DNA of 64,000 nt from Woeseiaceae bacterium (GTDB lineage Bacteria > Pseudomonadota > Gammaproteobacteria > Steroidobacterales > Woeseiaceae), in NCBI GenBank assembly GCA_030065915.1, contig JASJCQ010000002.1, positions 1 through 64,000 of the forward strand. Reading direction: 5' to 3'. Each line of letters begins with the position of its first letter. The stretch's first letter is position 1. The notes under the pieces are model-generated. The model worked only from the letters and a program-made list of their open reading frames with translations, was not told the DNA's origin and did not search any database. This document shows positions 43,751-52,062 of the stretch, piece by piece. The position numbers were made by a program, and so were the translations under genes.

Positions 43751-44372
43751 TCTGAGGCGAGTACTCGCACTCGCTGCTGCGCTGTCGCTCGCCGCTTGTG
43801 CGTCGGGCCCCTCGCGGGCGCCTGTGTCAGCCGACAGCGGCCCGAAAGGTGCCGTTGGCGCCGAGCGTGTTGTGCCGCCGCAGGCCCAGACGCTTTACGA
43901 ACAGGCGGCGTCCTCGATGGCGGCGGGTGACCTCATTGATGCGGAGCTCCGTTTCAAGGAGTTCCTTCTGCAATATCCTGAGTTTCCGGGCGCCCACGTC
44001 AACCTGTCGATCATCCATGCCGCGAACGGCAACCTCGATGCGGCGAGGGCTGCCGTGGACGCCGCGCTCGGTATCGACCCGGAATATGCCCCCGCACTGA
44101 ATCAATCCGGCGTACTACTTCGCAAAAACGGCAATTTCTCGGAGGCCGAGGCCGCTTATTTGAAGGCCGTCACAGTTGCACCGGATTACCCGTTGGCACA
44201 CTACAACCTTGGCGTGCTGAATGAGCTGTACTTGCAGCGTCTGGATGCCGCTTTGCGGCACTTCGAGAGGTACCAGGAGCTCGTTGGCGAAGACGAGCAA
44301 GTATCTCGATGGATCGTTGACCTGCAGCGGCGCGTTGCCGCGAGTCAGCGAACGGCAAACATGACGGAATGA
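43728..44372 (+). CDS. TPR lipoprotein
   Basis: 214 residues. Start at ATG 43728, inside the previous gene; an upstream in-frame ATG at 43704 would place 8 unlikely residues before a canonical signal. Lipobox L-A-A-C24. Three to four TPR units in residues 60-200 (AGDLIDAELRFKEFLLQYPEFPGAHVNLSIIHAANGNLDAAR, SEAEAAYLKAVTVAPDYPLAHYNLGVLNELYLQ). Likely outer-membrane anchored, resembling PilW/Tgl-type pilotins, which inserts the motor's partners. Overlaps the next gene by 4 bases. Confidence 0.85.
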   Translation: MSLQHFTSLRRVLALAAALSLAACASGPSRAPVSADSGPKGAVGAERVVPPQAQTLYEQAASSMAAGDLIDAELRFKEFLLQYPEFPGAHVNLSIIHAANGNLDAARAAVDAALGIDPEYAPALNQSGVLLRKNGNFSEAEAAYLKAVTVAPDYPLAHYNLGVLNELYLQRLDAALRHFERYQELVGEDEQVSRWIVDLQRRVAASQRTANMTE

Positions 44373-44860
44373 CGATGAAAGCACTGACGGCAATATCGAT
44401 CATTATCCTGGCCACGGCACTGCCGTTGACGCCAGCTGTCGCGCAGCAGGCCGATGAAGAAGACCTCCAGCCGGCTGTCGATACGTCTGTCGACAGCTTT
44501 GAACCCGCCGTAGATACATCGATGACGGACGATGATTTCGGGCCGGCCGTCGACACGTCCGCCGAAGAATTCGAGCCGGCCGTGGACACATCGTCGGTTG
44601 ACTCGCCGGAGACCATGGCTGCGGTGCAGTCGTCCGGCCCCGTCATGGATCGCCTGACCCTGGGTCGAACCGAGATCACGGGCAACCAGGAGTTGCCGAA
44701 GGTCATGTACATCGTTCCGTGGCAGAAATCCGATCCGGGTGACCTGATGGGTCGTCCGGTCAACACACTCCTGGATGAGGTGCTCGCGCCCCTGGACCGG
44801 GAGGAGTTTATTCGTCAGGTCGACTACTACAGCGATCTGAAAGGTAGTAACGAAGATTAA
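44369..44860 (+). CDS. exported PAVDTS-repeat protein
   Basis: 163 residues; ATGA overlap with the preceding gene. Signal peptide ends at AVA-QQ (about residue 25). Residues about 34-75 hold four imperfect copies of x-PAVDTS separated by acidic linkers (each 8-12 residues). The C-terminal half (VYIVPWQKSDPGDLMGRPVN, REEFIRQVDYY) is ordered. No family recognised. The repeats might bind one of the TPR proteins. A short gap then the TolQ-like gene follows. Confidence 0.78.
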   Translation: MTMKALTAISIIILATALPLTPAVAQQADEEDLQPAVDTSVDSFEPAVDTSMTDDDFGPAVDTSAEEFEPAVDTSSVDSPETMAAVQSSGPVMDRLTLGRTEITGNQELPKVMYIVPWQKSDPGDLMGRPVNTLLDEVLAPLDREEFIRQVDYYSDLKGSNED

Positions 44861-44887
44861 GTCTTGCTGACTTAGAGGAGCAGTCAA

Positions 44888-45529
44888 ATGAGCACTATCG
44901 TGCAGTTTTTTCAACAAGGCGGTGCATTCATGTACCCCATCCTGTTCGTATTTGCGTTCGGCGTCGCCATCGCAATCGAACGCTGGACCTATCTGACAGT
45001 GTCCGGCGCGAGCAACCGCGCACTGTGGAAGAAGATCGTTCCGTTCCTGAAGGCGGGCAACTTCCAGGAAGCCGCGGCCCAGACGGCAAAGTCCAAGGCC
45101 GCCATCGGTTCTATCCTGACCTACGGCCTGTATCGCGTTAAGTCGGCGCGTCGTCGTGACGACATCGAGAAGGCGATGGAAGAGAGCCTGATGGAGGTCC
45201 TGCCGCGACTCGAGAAGCGCACTCACTATCTCGCGACGCTGGCGAACATCGCCACGCTGCTGGGTCTGCTGGGTACGATTATCGGTCTTATCCAGGCGTT
45301 TACGGCCGTATCGACCGCGAACCCGGCTGACAAGGCTGACCTGCTCTCAGCGAGTATTTCTACCGCGATGAACACGACGGCGTTCGGCCTGATGGCTGCT
45401 ATTCCGCTGCTCCTGATTCACGCACTGCTGCAGACGAAGACGAGCCAGCTCGTGGACAGCCTCGAAATGGCCAGCGTCAAGTTCTTGAACGCAGTGACCG
45501 AGCGTCAGCTGCAGGGTAGCGGAGCGTAA
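44888..45529 (+). CDS. TolQ/ExbB-family proton-channel protein
   Basis: 213 residues with three TM helices (about 12-29, 118-141, 163-187). The channel helices LLGLLGTIIGLIQAF and TTAFGLMAAIPLLLIHALL carry the family's glycine and threonine positions. It forms the pentameric ring that couples proton influx to the TonB-like protein encoded three genes on. An AGAGGAG site lies just ahead. Adjacent order TolQ-ExbD-ExbD-TonB is that of AglRQS-like and ExbBD-type motors. Confidence 0.93.
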   Translation: MSTIVQFFQQGGAFMYPILFVFAFGVAIAIERWTYLTVSGASNRALWKKIVPFLKAGNFQEAAAQTAKSKAAIGSILTYGLYRVKSARRRDDIEKAMEESLMEVLPRLEKRTHYLATLANIATLLGLLGTIIGLIQAFTAVSTANPADKADLLSASISTAMNTTAFGLMAAIPLLLIHALLQTKTSQLVDSLEMASVKFLNAVTERQLQGSGA

Positions 45530-45531
45530 CG

Positions 45532-46044
45532 ATGATTCGTAGCCGTAAAGGCGGTCGCCGTCACTACACGGAGGCGGCCGAACTCAACATCACGGCGTTC
45601 ATGAATCTGATGGTGATTCTGGTCCCGTTCCTGCTGATCACAGCAGTGTTCTCGCGTCTGGCAATTCTCGAACTGAATTTGCCTGGCTCCTCAAGCGAGG
45701 TCACGGATCCGCAGGACCAGACGTTCCAACTGGAAGTCACCGTCCGCAGCGACAAGATTGAAATTGGCGATCGCAACCAGGGACTGCTGGCTGAATACCC
45801 GAACACGGTGGACGGCTACGACTACGAGTCGGTGTCCAACAAGCTCGCCGAGATCAAGTCGAAGTACCCGGAAAAGACGGATGTATCCGTCCTGCTGGAG
45901 GCAGATATTGCCTACGACACGATCGTGCAGGTCATGGACCGTGTACGCATCGAGGAGCGCGTCGAAGACGACCGCATCGTTCGTAACGATCTGTTCCCGG
46001 ACATTTCCATCGGCGATGCGCCGGTACTGAGCGAGGGAGTTTAA
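45532..46044 (+). CDS. ExbD/TolR-family protein lacking the TM aspartate
   Basis: 170 residues, single TM at about 26-46 (LMVILVPFLLITAVF) and a periplasmic alpha/beta domain. The residue aligned with the essential channel Asp of ExbD is N25 (LNITAFMN25), confirmed by the codon aat. The next gene keeps an Asp at the equivalent place. This subunit therefore probably cannot carry protons and forms a heterodimer with the intact one. Two bases after the TolQ stop. Confidence 0.91.
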   Translation: MIRSRKGGRRHYTEAAELNITAFMNLMVILVPFLLITAVFSRLAILELNLPGSSSEVTDPQDQTFQLEVTVRSDKIEIGDRNQGLLAEYPNTVDGYDYESVSNKLAEIKSKYPEKTDVSVLLEADIAYDTIVQVMDRVRIEERVEDDRIVRNDLFPDISIGDAPVLSEGV

Positions 46045-46047
46045 GCA

Positions 46048-46575
46048 ATGGCCAAGTCAGCGCGCGCACGCCGCATGGACAAGCACCACAAGCGCAACAA
46101 AGCGGGTGGTGGCCTGAACCTTGTCTCGCTCATGGATATCTTCACGATCCTGGTGTTCTTCCTGCTGGTGAACTCTTCGGACGTCGAAGTGTTACCGAAT
46201 GCCAAGGAAGTGCAGTTGCCGGAATCGATCGCGGAGCAAAAGGCGAAGGAGACCGTAGTCATCCTGATCGGCGATGAAGACATACTCGTCCAGGGCGCGC
46301 CGGTGGCGAAGGTGGCGGAAGTCATGGCCACGAAGGGCAACGATATTCCGGAGCTCCGACAGGCACTCAAGTCCCAGAACGACCGGGTACTGCGTCGCGA
46401 GGCGCAGGACGACATCGCGGGTCGTGAAGTCACGATCATGGGTGACAAGGACATCCCGTACCGATTGCTGAAGAAGGTCATGGCGACCTGCACGGAGTCG
46501 GACTACGGACAGATTTCACTGGCTGTATTGCAGAAGAGTTCTGATCAGCTCGATCAGCTACAGGCTGCGCGGTAG
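46048..46575 (+). CDS. ExbD/TolR-family protein with the TM aspartate
   Basis: 175 residues, single TM at about 30-50 with D30 (LNLVSLMD30IFTILVFFLLVN), the expected proton-carrying residue, and a C-terminal periplasmic domain (about 55-175). The N-terminus is very basic. It begins 3 bases after the previous ExbD. Paired with the Asn-variant paralogue it would give one active side per dimer. Confidence 0.92.
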   Translation: MAKSARARRMDKHHKRNKAGGGLNLVSLMDIFTILVFFLLVNSSDVEVLPNAKEVQLPESIAEQKAKETVVILIGDEDILVQGAPVAKVAEVMATKGNDIPELRQALKSQNDRVLRREAQDDIAGREVTIMGDKDIPYRLLKKVMATCTESDYGQISLAVLQKSSDQLDQLQAAR

Positions 46576-46599
46576 CCGGCGACCAGGTAGGAGATAGGA

Positions 46600-47574
46600 G
46601 TGGATTTACCGTTCTACAGAAATTTTGACCTGCCGTGGACGACGGGGGCCGGTCAGGAAAGGAGATTCCAGCGCACGCTGGGAACGGCATTCCTGATTGC
46701 GCTGGCGCTTGGCCTTGTATGGCCGTTCATTCCGACCCCGGAACCCGATCCCTACGAGGTCGAAGAGATTCCGGATCGCATCGTGCAGATGCTCCTCGAG
46801 AAGCAGGACATACCGCCGCCTCCGCCGCCGAAACCGGAAGAGCCGGAGCCCGAGCCGGAGCCTGACGACCCGGAACCCGACCCGGTCACCGAGCCGGAAC
46901 CGGAGCAGGTCGCCGAGGTAGAGCCCGAGCCGGAGCCGGAACCCGAGCCCGAGATAGACAGGCGCGAAGAAGCCAAGCAGCAGGCGCAGGCAGCACTGAT
47001 GCCATTCCAGGAAGACCTGGCCGACCTGGTCGACCAGAGTCTGCTCGAGAAGGTCGCAGACAATCGCGAACTGAGCCAGACCGTTGGCGAAGCCGATCGC
47101 AATGAGCGTTCGATGATCACGTCAAAGGCCGGCACAGCATCCGGCGGTATTAACACAGCGAACATGAGCCGCAACACGGGCGGCTCCGGATTGGCCCAGC
47201 GTGTTGCTACGCGTGTAGAGAGTCCGGTTGCCGGCCTCGCGCCAGCGGGTGGCACAGCGAGCCGTACCGGCACCAGCGGCAAGGCATCGCGCTCCCGCGA
47301 AGAGATCGAACTCGTCTTCGACCGCAACAAGGGCGCCATCTTCGCGCTCTATAACCGTGCGCTTCGCGTCGACCCGACGCTCGAGGGCAAGCTCGTGCTT
47401 CGCCTGACGATCGCGCCGGATGGCAGCGTGACGTTCTGTGAAGTCGTTTCCAGTGAGCTCGGCGATCCGGATCTCGAGCGCAAGCTCGTCATGCGTATCA
47501 AACGCTTCAAGTTCGAGGCGAAAGACGTCGAGCCGGTCACCACCGAGAAGCCGATCGACTTCTTCCCCGCTTAA
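46600..47574 (+). CDS. TonB-like protein with AgmX/PglI C-terminal domain
   Basis: 324 residues from GTG 46600 (AGGAGATAGGA ahead). Cytoplasmic tail, TM helix at about 28-44, a 60-residue Pro/Glu-rich spacer (about 60-125, PEPEPE units), a helix (130-160), a Ser/Thr/Gly linker, and a C-terminal domain (about 230-324) with REEIELVFDRNKGAIFALYNRALR and VVSSELGDPDLERKL, the AgmX/PglI type rather than classical TonB. It spans the periplasm and should transmit motor force to the TPR proteins. End of the operon; two GC hairpins follow. Confidence 0.9.
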   Translation: MDLPFYRNFDLPWTTGAGQERRFQRTLGTAFLIALALGLVWPFIPTPEPDPYEVEEIPDRIVQMLLEKQDIPPPPPPKPEEPEPEPEPDDPEPDPVTEPEPEQVAEVEPEPEPEPEPEIDRREEAKQQAQAALMPFQEDLADLVDQSLLEKVADNRELSQTVGEADRNERSMITSKAGTASGGINTANMSRNTGGSGLAQRVATRVESPVAGLAPAGGTASRTGTSGKASRSREEIELVFDRNKGAIFALYNRALRVDPTLEGKLVLRLTIAPDGSVTFCEVVSSELGDPDLERKLVMRIKRFKFEAKDVEPVTTEKPIDFFPA

Positions 47575-47581
47575 GCTGGCT

Positions 47582-47617
47582 GACCCGGTTTCCCGGGTCG
47601 GTTAGCCGCGCGGCTAA
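47582..47617 (+). terminator. two GC hairpins after the TonB-like gene
   Basis: GACCCGG/CCGGGTC (47582-47599) and the palindrome TTAGCCGCGCGGCTAA (47602-47617) lie one after another within 45 bases of the operon's stop. Neither has a strong T-tract, so termination may be Rho-assisted. Confidence 0.45.
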
Positions 47618-47690
47618 TGCCCCCAGGCCTGTTGCCTCTCTTACGCGGACTGCCGTATTCTGACGGCCGTTTGTTCCTGAGGTACTTCCC

Positions 47691-48761
47691 ATGAGAACCA
47701 CGATTGCCGTTGCTCTCCTGCTGCTGGTCACGTCCGCGAACGCAGATCTGACTATCGAAGCACTGATCGAAGAGGCAGGGCTCCAGGCTGGCGACGTTCC
47801 CAGTCGCGAATTGCCAGGTTGGCGAGTGCCCAGGAAGATCGTCGTACCCCAGGCCTACGCCGCGATGCTCAGGCAGGAGTTTCCCGACATCGAGTTCGTC
47901 GGCGCGACTGGCGCCGCCGACGCAGCGCGTATGGTTGCCGGGGCGGATGCCGTGCTTGCCTGGTGCTCAAAAGACATTGTCGACGCGGCCGACCGCCTCG
48001 TCTGGATCCAGATCTTCAGTTCCGGTGCCGAACGGTGCATGGCTGTCGACGACATAGCCGACGGTCGTGTGTTGCTGACCAACGGCCAGAAGATGACGTC
48101 TCCGGCCATTGGCGAGCATGCAGTTGCTATGACGCTGGCCTTGTCCAGGGAACTGACCCGGTACGCGAAGAACATGCCAAAGGGCGAGTGGAAGCGCGAC
48201 AACAGCATCGAGACACTGTCGGGCAAAACGATGCTCGTGGCCGGACTGGGGGGCATCGGGCGAGAGACGGCGCGTCGGGCGCATGCGCTGGGCATGCGCG
48301 TCGTGGCAACGCGAAACAGCTCCCGTGAAGGTCCGGATTACGTCGATTATGTCGGGCTGTCGCCCGAACTCGTCGATCTCGCGGCAGAGGCGGATGTTGT
48401 CGTCAATGCGTTGCCATTGACGCCGAAGACCCGCGGGCTGTTTGACAAGGCGTTTTTCGATGCCGCCAAGCCGGGGCTGATATTCATCAATGTTGCCCGC
48501 GGTGGCAGCGTCGTCACGGACGACCTGGTTGCCGCGCTCAAAGATGGCCGGGTCCGCGCTGCCGGATTGGATGTGACCGACCCGGAGCCGCTGCCTTCCG
48601 ATCACCCGCTGTGGCAAATGGACAACGTTTTGATTACGCCGCACGTTGCGTGGGCAGGCGCCGATCGAGAACGCGGACGCCTGCTGGCCGTCGAGAATAT
48701 CCGCAGGTTCATCGCCGGAGACGCGTTGCTGAACGTCGTGGATCCGTCGAAAGGGTATTGA
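47691..48761 (+). CDS. exported D-2-hydroxyacid dehydrogenase
   Basis: 356 residues of the D-isomer-specific 2-hydroxyacid dehydrogenase family. The NAD-binding site is present (VAGLGGIGRETARRAHALGM), as are the arginine in NVARGG, the Glu in VTDPEPLP and the catalytic histidine in TPHVAW. Unlike cytosolic relatives it has a convincing Sec signal (MRTTIAVALLLLVTSANA-DLT), so the mature enzyme should be periplasmic where NAD(H) is scarce. The N-terminal extension before the fold includes 25-30 extra residues. Either the signal is a false prediction or the protein has a non-redox role. Confidence 0.85.
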   Translation: MRTTIAVALLLLVTSANADLTIEALIEEAGLQAGDVPSRELPGWRVPRKIVVPQAYAAMLRQEFPDIEFVGATGAADAARMVAGADAVLAWCSKDIVDAADRLVWIQIFSSGAERCMAVDDIADGRVLLTNGQKMTSPAIGEHAVAMTLALSRELTRYAKNMPKGEWKRDNSIETLSGKTMLVAGLGGIGRETARRAHALGMRVVATRNSSREGPDYVDYVGLSPELVDLAAEADVVVNALPLTPKTRGLFDKAFFDAAKPGLIFINVARGGSVVTDDLVAALKDGRVRAAGLDVTDPEPLPSDHPLWQMDNVLITPHVAWAGADRERGRLLAVENIRRFIAGDALLNVVDPSKGY

Positions 48762-48765
48762 CTCG

Positions 48766-49485
48766 TTGAAGCGGCAGGCACTGGATGGAGCGCGTCGTCG
48801 CCGGTTGTACCTTTTCCGGCATGGCGCCGTCGACTACGTTAATCCCGACGGGTCGTGGGTTCCTGATCCTGACATCGTGTCGCTGAACGAGCGAGGCTGG
48901 GAACAGGCGAGGCGAATGGGCGAGGCCTTCTCCGGCGTCGCCGTCGACAGGGCGATCTGCTCCGGGCTCAAACGCACGAGGCAGACGGCAGAAACCGTTC
49001 TCGCAAGCCACGCGCTCCCGATCGGTGTCGACCCCGGTCTCGAGGAGATTCGACCCGGCAGGTTTGAAGAAACGGCCGGCTACGATCCGCTGTCCGACGT
49101 TGCGTTCCTGCACTGGCGTGCCAGCAATCCGGAAGCGAGATTCTTAGGTGGCGAACGCTACAGCGAATTCTACAGCCGCGTCTCTGAGGCCATCGGTTCG
49201 ATCGTCATGGATCACGACTGGCACAATCTGGCGATCGTCGCTCACGGAGGAACCAACGCCGCGATTCTCGGTTGGGTCACCGGGCTCGGACTCGAAGCCT
49301 TCGGTATGTTTGACCAGGAGACTTGCTGTCTCAATATCATTGACTTCGACACGACGCCCGATGGCGTTATCCGAAAGACCGTTCGCGCGGTCAACGTGAC
49401 GTCGATCGACCCGCTGAAATCAGATCGGCATGCGGGTGACATGGAGCTGCTTGCAAAGAGCATAATTTCTCTAGCGGATGTCTAG
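48766..49485 (+). CDS. histidine-phosphatase-superfamily protein
   Basis: 239 residues from TTG 48766. Phosphoglycerate-mutase-like fold: LFRHG (the RHG nucleophile motif) near residue 17, GLKRTRQTAE, ICSGLK, and LAIVAHGGT as the second catalytic histidine. Likely a phosphatase; substrate unknown. It begins 4 bases after the dehydrogenase stop and its own stop lies within a 12-base tandem repeat. Confidence 0.86.
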   Translation: MKRQALDGARRRRLYLFRHGAVDYVNPDGSWVPDPDIVSLNERGWEQARRMGEAFSGVAVDRAICSGLKRTRQTAETVLASHALPIGVDPGLEEIRPGRFEETAGYDPLSDVAFLHWRASNPEARFLGGERYSEFYSRVSEAIGSIVMDHDWHNLAIVAHGGTNAAILGWVTGLGLEAFGMFDQETCCLNIIDFDTTPDGVIRKTVRAVNVTSIDPLKSDRHAGDMELLAKSIISLADV

Positions 49486-49535
49486 CTTGATGTCTGGCCT
49501 GATGTTTAGCTCGATGACTGGCCTGATGTCTAACG
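49476..49535. repeat. five 12-base tandem repeats
   Basis: Units at 49476, 49488, 49500, 49512 and 49524, consensus TGATGTCTGGCC / TGATGTCTAGCT alternating, with 1-3 changes each. The repeat provides the stop codons of both flanking convergent genes. Confidence 0.85.
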
Positions 49536-49742
49536 GCAGACTTTACGTCGCTCCTCACGTAGCTTCCTCAGTCGTTCATCGAGTCTGATGCCCTGGGCGG
49601 CTGTGTACCCGTGCCGCATCCTGGACTCGATGTTCTGGATCTGTTTCTTGACCGTTTCGCATCGATCGGATCTTTTACAGTCGTGAGCATGCGCATGTGC
49701 ACTGAAGAACAAGGCGCTGCAGAGCAGTAATATTCGGATCAT
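49530..49742 (-). CDS. small exported basic protein
   Basis: 70 residues with a signal peptide (MIRILLLCSALFFSA, ends near HAHA) and a mature part rich in Arg/Lys with three cysteines (C22, C27 and C69) and a helical RLDERLRKLREERRKVC end. GGAGGAAACC lies just ahead of the ATG. No family recognised; its last codons fall in the 12-base repeat. Confidence 0.65.
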   Translation of the reverse strand: MIRILLLCSALFFSAHAHAHDCKRSDRCETVKKQIQNIESRMRHGYTAAQGIRLDERLRKLREERRKVCR

Positions 49743-49837
49743 GGTTTCCTCCCTGATGCTTCAATACTCGCGCAGCCAGTCCTCTCCGGACACGTCAGAA
49801 ACTGCGTCGAAGAGGCCATTTCTCGTCAGGAATCCCG

Positions 49838-50359
49838 ATGTCGTCGTCTGATCTGTCAGCCGGGTTTCCGCCGATCGAATCGAGCGGCGCTCGAATCCTG
49901 ATTCTCGGCAGCCTGCCCGGACAGGCGTCCATCGACGCTCAGCAGTATTACGCCCACCCGAGAAACGCGTTCTGGCCAATCATGCGGGGCCTGACCGGCG
50001 CTGGCGGAGACTACGGCGAGCGCTGCCAGCGCCTCGCGAGCAGCGGAATTGCGGTGTGGGATGTGCTGCAGCAGTCGGTGCGACCCGGCAGCCTCGATTC
50101 ATCGATTCGCATGGATACGGCTACGCCTAACGACTTCGGGCCGTTCTTCGAAAGGCACCTTGAACTGCAGATGATCGCGTTCAACGGCCGCAAGGCGCAG
50201 GATCTGTTCAATCGCCTTGTGCTCTCGGAGTTGCCGCGAACGGCGAAAACGGCATTACTGCCCTCGACAAGCCCGGCACATGCGTCCATGACCGCCGCAG
50301 CGAAGCGCGAGGTGTGGCGTGGCATACTGGGTCCCAACCTCAAAGGAGTCATTCAATGA
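49838..50359 (+). CDS. DNA-deoxyinosine glycosylase (UDG family 6)
   Basis: 173 residues. The N-terminal motif GSLPGQASIDAQQYYAHPRN and the C-terminal LLPSTSPAHA match the hypoxanthine-DNA glycosylase branch of the uracil-glycosylase superfamily, which removes deaminated adenine from DNA. The asparagine of the YYAHPRNAFW motif is the family's catalytic residue. Four bases overlap with the next VOC gene. Confidence 0.87.
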   Translation: MSSSDLSAGFPPIESSGARILILGSLPGQASIDAQQYYAHPRNAFWPIMRGLTGAGGDYGERCQRLASSGIAVWDVLQQSVRPGSLDSSIRMDTATPNDFGPFFERHLELQMIAFNGRKAQDLFNRLVLSELPRTAKTALLPSTSPAHASMTAAAKREVWRGILGPNLKGVIQ

Positions 50360-50733
50360 TCGCTTACACGATGCTCGGTACCAACGACCTCGACAGGGCG
50401 GCCGCGTTCTACGACGCGTTACTCAAGGAAATGGGCGTCGGTCGCGCTTTCGACTCCGATCGATACGTCAATTACTCGCGAGGCGATGGCAGTGCGGCAT
50501 TCGTGATCACCAAACCGTTCGACGGTCAGCCTGCAACGGTAGGAAACGGTGTCATGGTCGCGCTGGCGACGCGCTTGCCTGAGGATGTCGATCGCCTGCA
50601 CAAGAAAGCGTTGGAGCTCGGCGCCACCGATGAGGGCGCGCCCGGTCCGCGCGGGCCTCGATTCTATTGCGGTTATTTTCGCGATCTCGACGGAAACAAA
50701 CTCAACCTGTTCGCATTACTGCCGCAAGACTGA
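50356..50733 (+). CDS. VOC-family (glyoxalase-like) protein
   Basis: 125 residues from ATG 50356 (AAGGAG ahead, ATGA overlap with the glycosylase stop). beta-alpha-beta-beta-beta glyoxalase fold: LGTNDLDRAAAFYDALL, ...FYCGYFRDLDGNKLNLFAL. Metal ligands expected in the E-D-x-D-G-N segment. Substrate unknown. Confidence 0.87.
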   Translation: MIAYTMLGTNDLDRAAAFYDALLKEMGVGRAFDSDRYVNYSRGDGSAAFVITKPFDGQPATVGNGVMVALATRLPEDVDRLHKKALELGATDEGAPGPRGPRFYCGYFRDLDGNKLNLFALLPQD

Positions 50734-50735
50734 TC

Positions 50736-51158
50736 GTGCGAGAGCAGATCGTCTGGCCAATGCTCGCGATGATCGGGCTGACAATGGCTGTGTGGCTGTT
50801 CATGTACGTCAGGCGACTGCACTGGATCTTCTCTAACGGTGTTTCGGCCAACGACCTGAAGACGCCGAAGAAACGGGAGGCGCTCATACCTGAAAAGGTC
50901 AACTACGCGTCTTTCAATTTCCAGAACCTGTTCGAACTGCCCGTTATCTTCTACGCGTTGTGCCTGTTGCTCTACGTGACGGACGCCGTCGCCACGACGG
51001 ACACTGTTCTTGCCTGGGTTTTTGTCGCGGGCCGGGCGATTCACAGCGTTGTGCATGCGACGTTCAACGACGTCCGGCTCAGATTCCTGTCGTATATCCT
51101 GTCGGCCCTGGCTCTGTGGGCGATGTTCGTGCGGGCCGTGATCTACCAACTGGCCTGA
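50736..51158 (+). CDS. MAPEG-family membrane protein
   Basis: 140 residues from GTG 50736, two bases after the VOC stop. Four TM helices (about 10-28, 58-80, 84-105, 115-138) and the family motif NFQNLFELPVIFYALC, plus GRAIHSVVHATFNDVRLRFLSY. MAPEG proteins include glutathione transferases/peroxidases; activity here is unproven. Together with the glycosylase and VOC protein it forms a small detox-like operon. Confidence 0.86.
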   Translation: MREQIVWPMLAMIGLTMAVWLFMYVRRLHWIFSNGVSANDLKTPKKREALIPEKVNYASFNFQNLFELPVIFYALCLLLYVTDAVATTDTVLAWVFVAGRAIHSVVHATFNDVRLRFLSYILSALALWAMFVRAVIYQLA

Positions 51159-51240
51159 GCGCTTCGCACAGGGGTGGACAGGCTCGGCTCGCGGCCGTGC
51201 CGTTCAGTCTCAGTGGAAGTTCGGTCAGGCTTTCGCCAGC

Positions 51241-51606
<366 letters not shown>

Positions 51607-51669
51607 CTATGCTAGCAATACGCGGCCGCTAAGTGTACAAGTGCGTAACATGTTTCATGGGGAAAAACG

Positions 51670-52044
51670 GTGAGCGATAACGAGATCGGCTCCGTCGGCT
51701 GGATGGACATGAGCACGGAGGATGCGGTCGGCGTCAGCCGTTTCTATTCGGAGGTCGTCGGCTTCCAGCTTGCGCCGACGGATATGGGCGGTTACGAGGA
51801 CTTCACGCTGGTCGCGCCAGGTACTCGTTCGCCCGTTGCCGGAGTCTGCCACGCGCGAGGCCCGAACGAGGATTTTCCGGGTGGCTGGCTGCCTTACTTC
51901 ATCGTGACCGACCTGGATCGCAGCCTGCAAAAGTGCCATGAGCTAGGAGGCAAAACGCTTATCGAGTCGCGGTCCTACGGGGATGGTCGCTATTGTGTGG
52001 TCCAGGACCCTGGCGGCACAGCGACGGCGCTTTACCAAGCCTGA
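51670..52044 (+). CDS. VOC-family protein
   Basis: 124 residues from GTG 51670 with GGGGAA 8 bases ahead. Glyoxalase fold: GWMDMSTEDAVGVSRFYSEVVGF and YCVVQDPGGTATALYQA. Resembles small single-module VOC proteins such as those with antibiotic-resistance or 27 kDa antigen-like folds. Its stop lies 18 bases before the LuxR-type gene. Confidence 0.85.
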   Translation: MSDNEIGSVGWMDMSTEDAVGVSRFYSEVVGFQLAPTDMGGYEDFTLVAPGTRSPVAGVCHARGPNEDFPGGWLPYFIVTDLDRSLQKCHELGGKTLIESRSYGDGRYCVVQDPGGTATALYQA

Positions 52045-52062
52045 TTCAGGTATCCTGACGAG

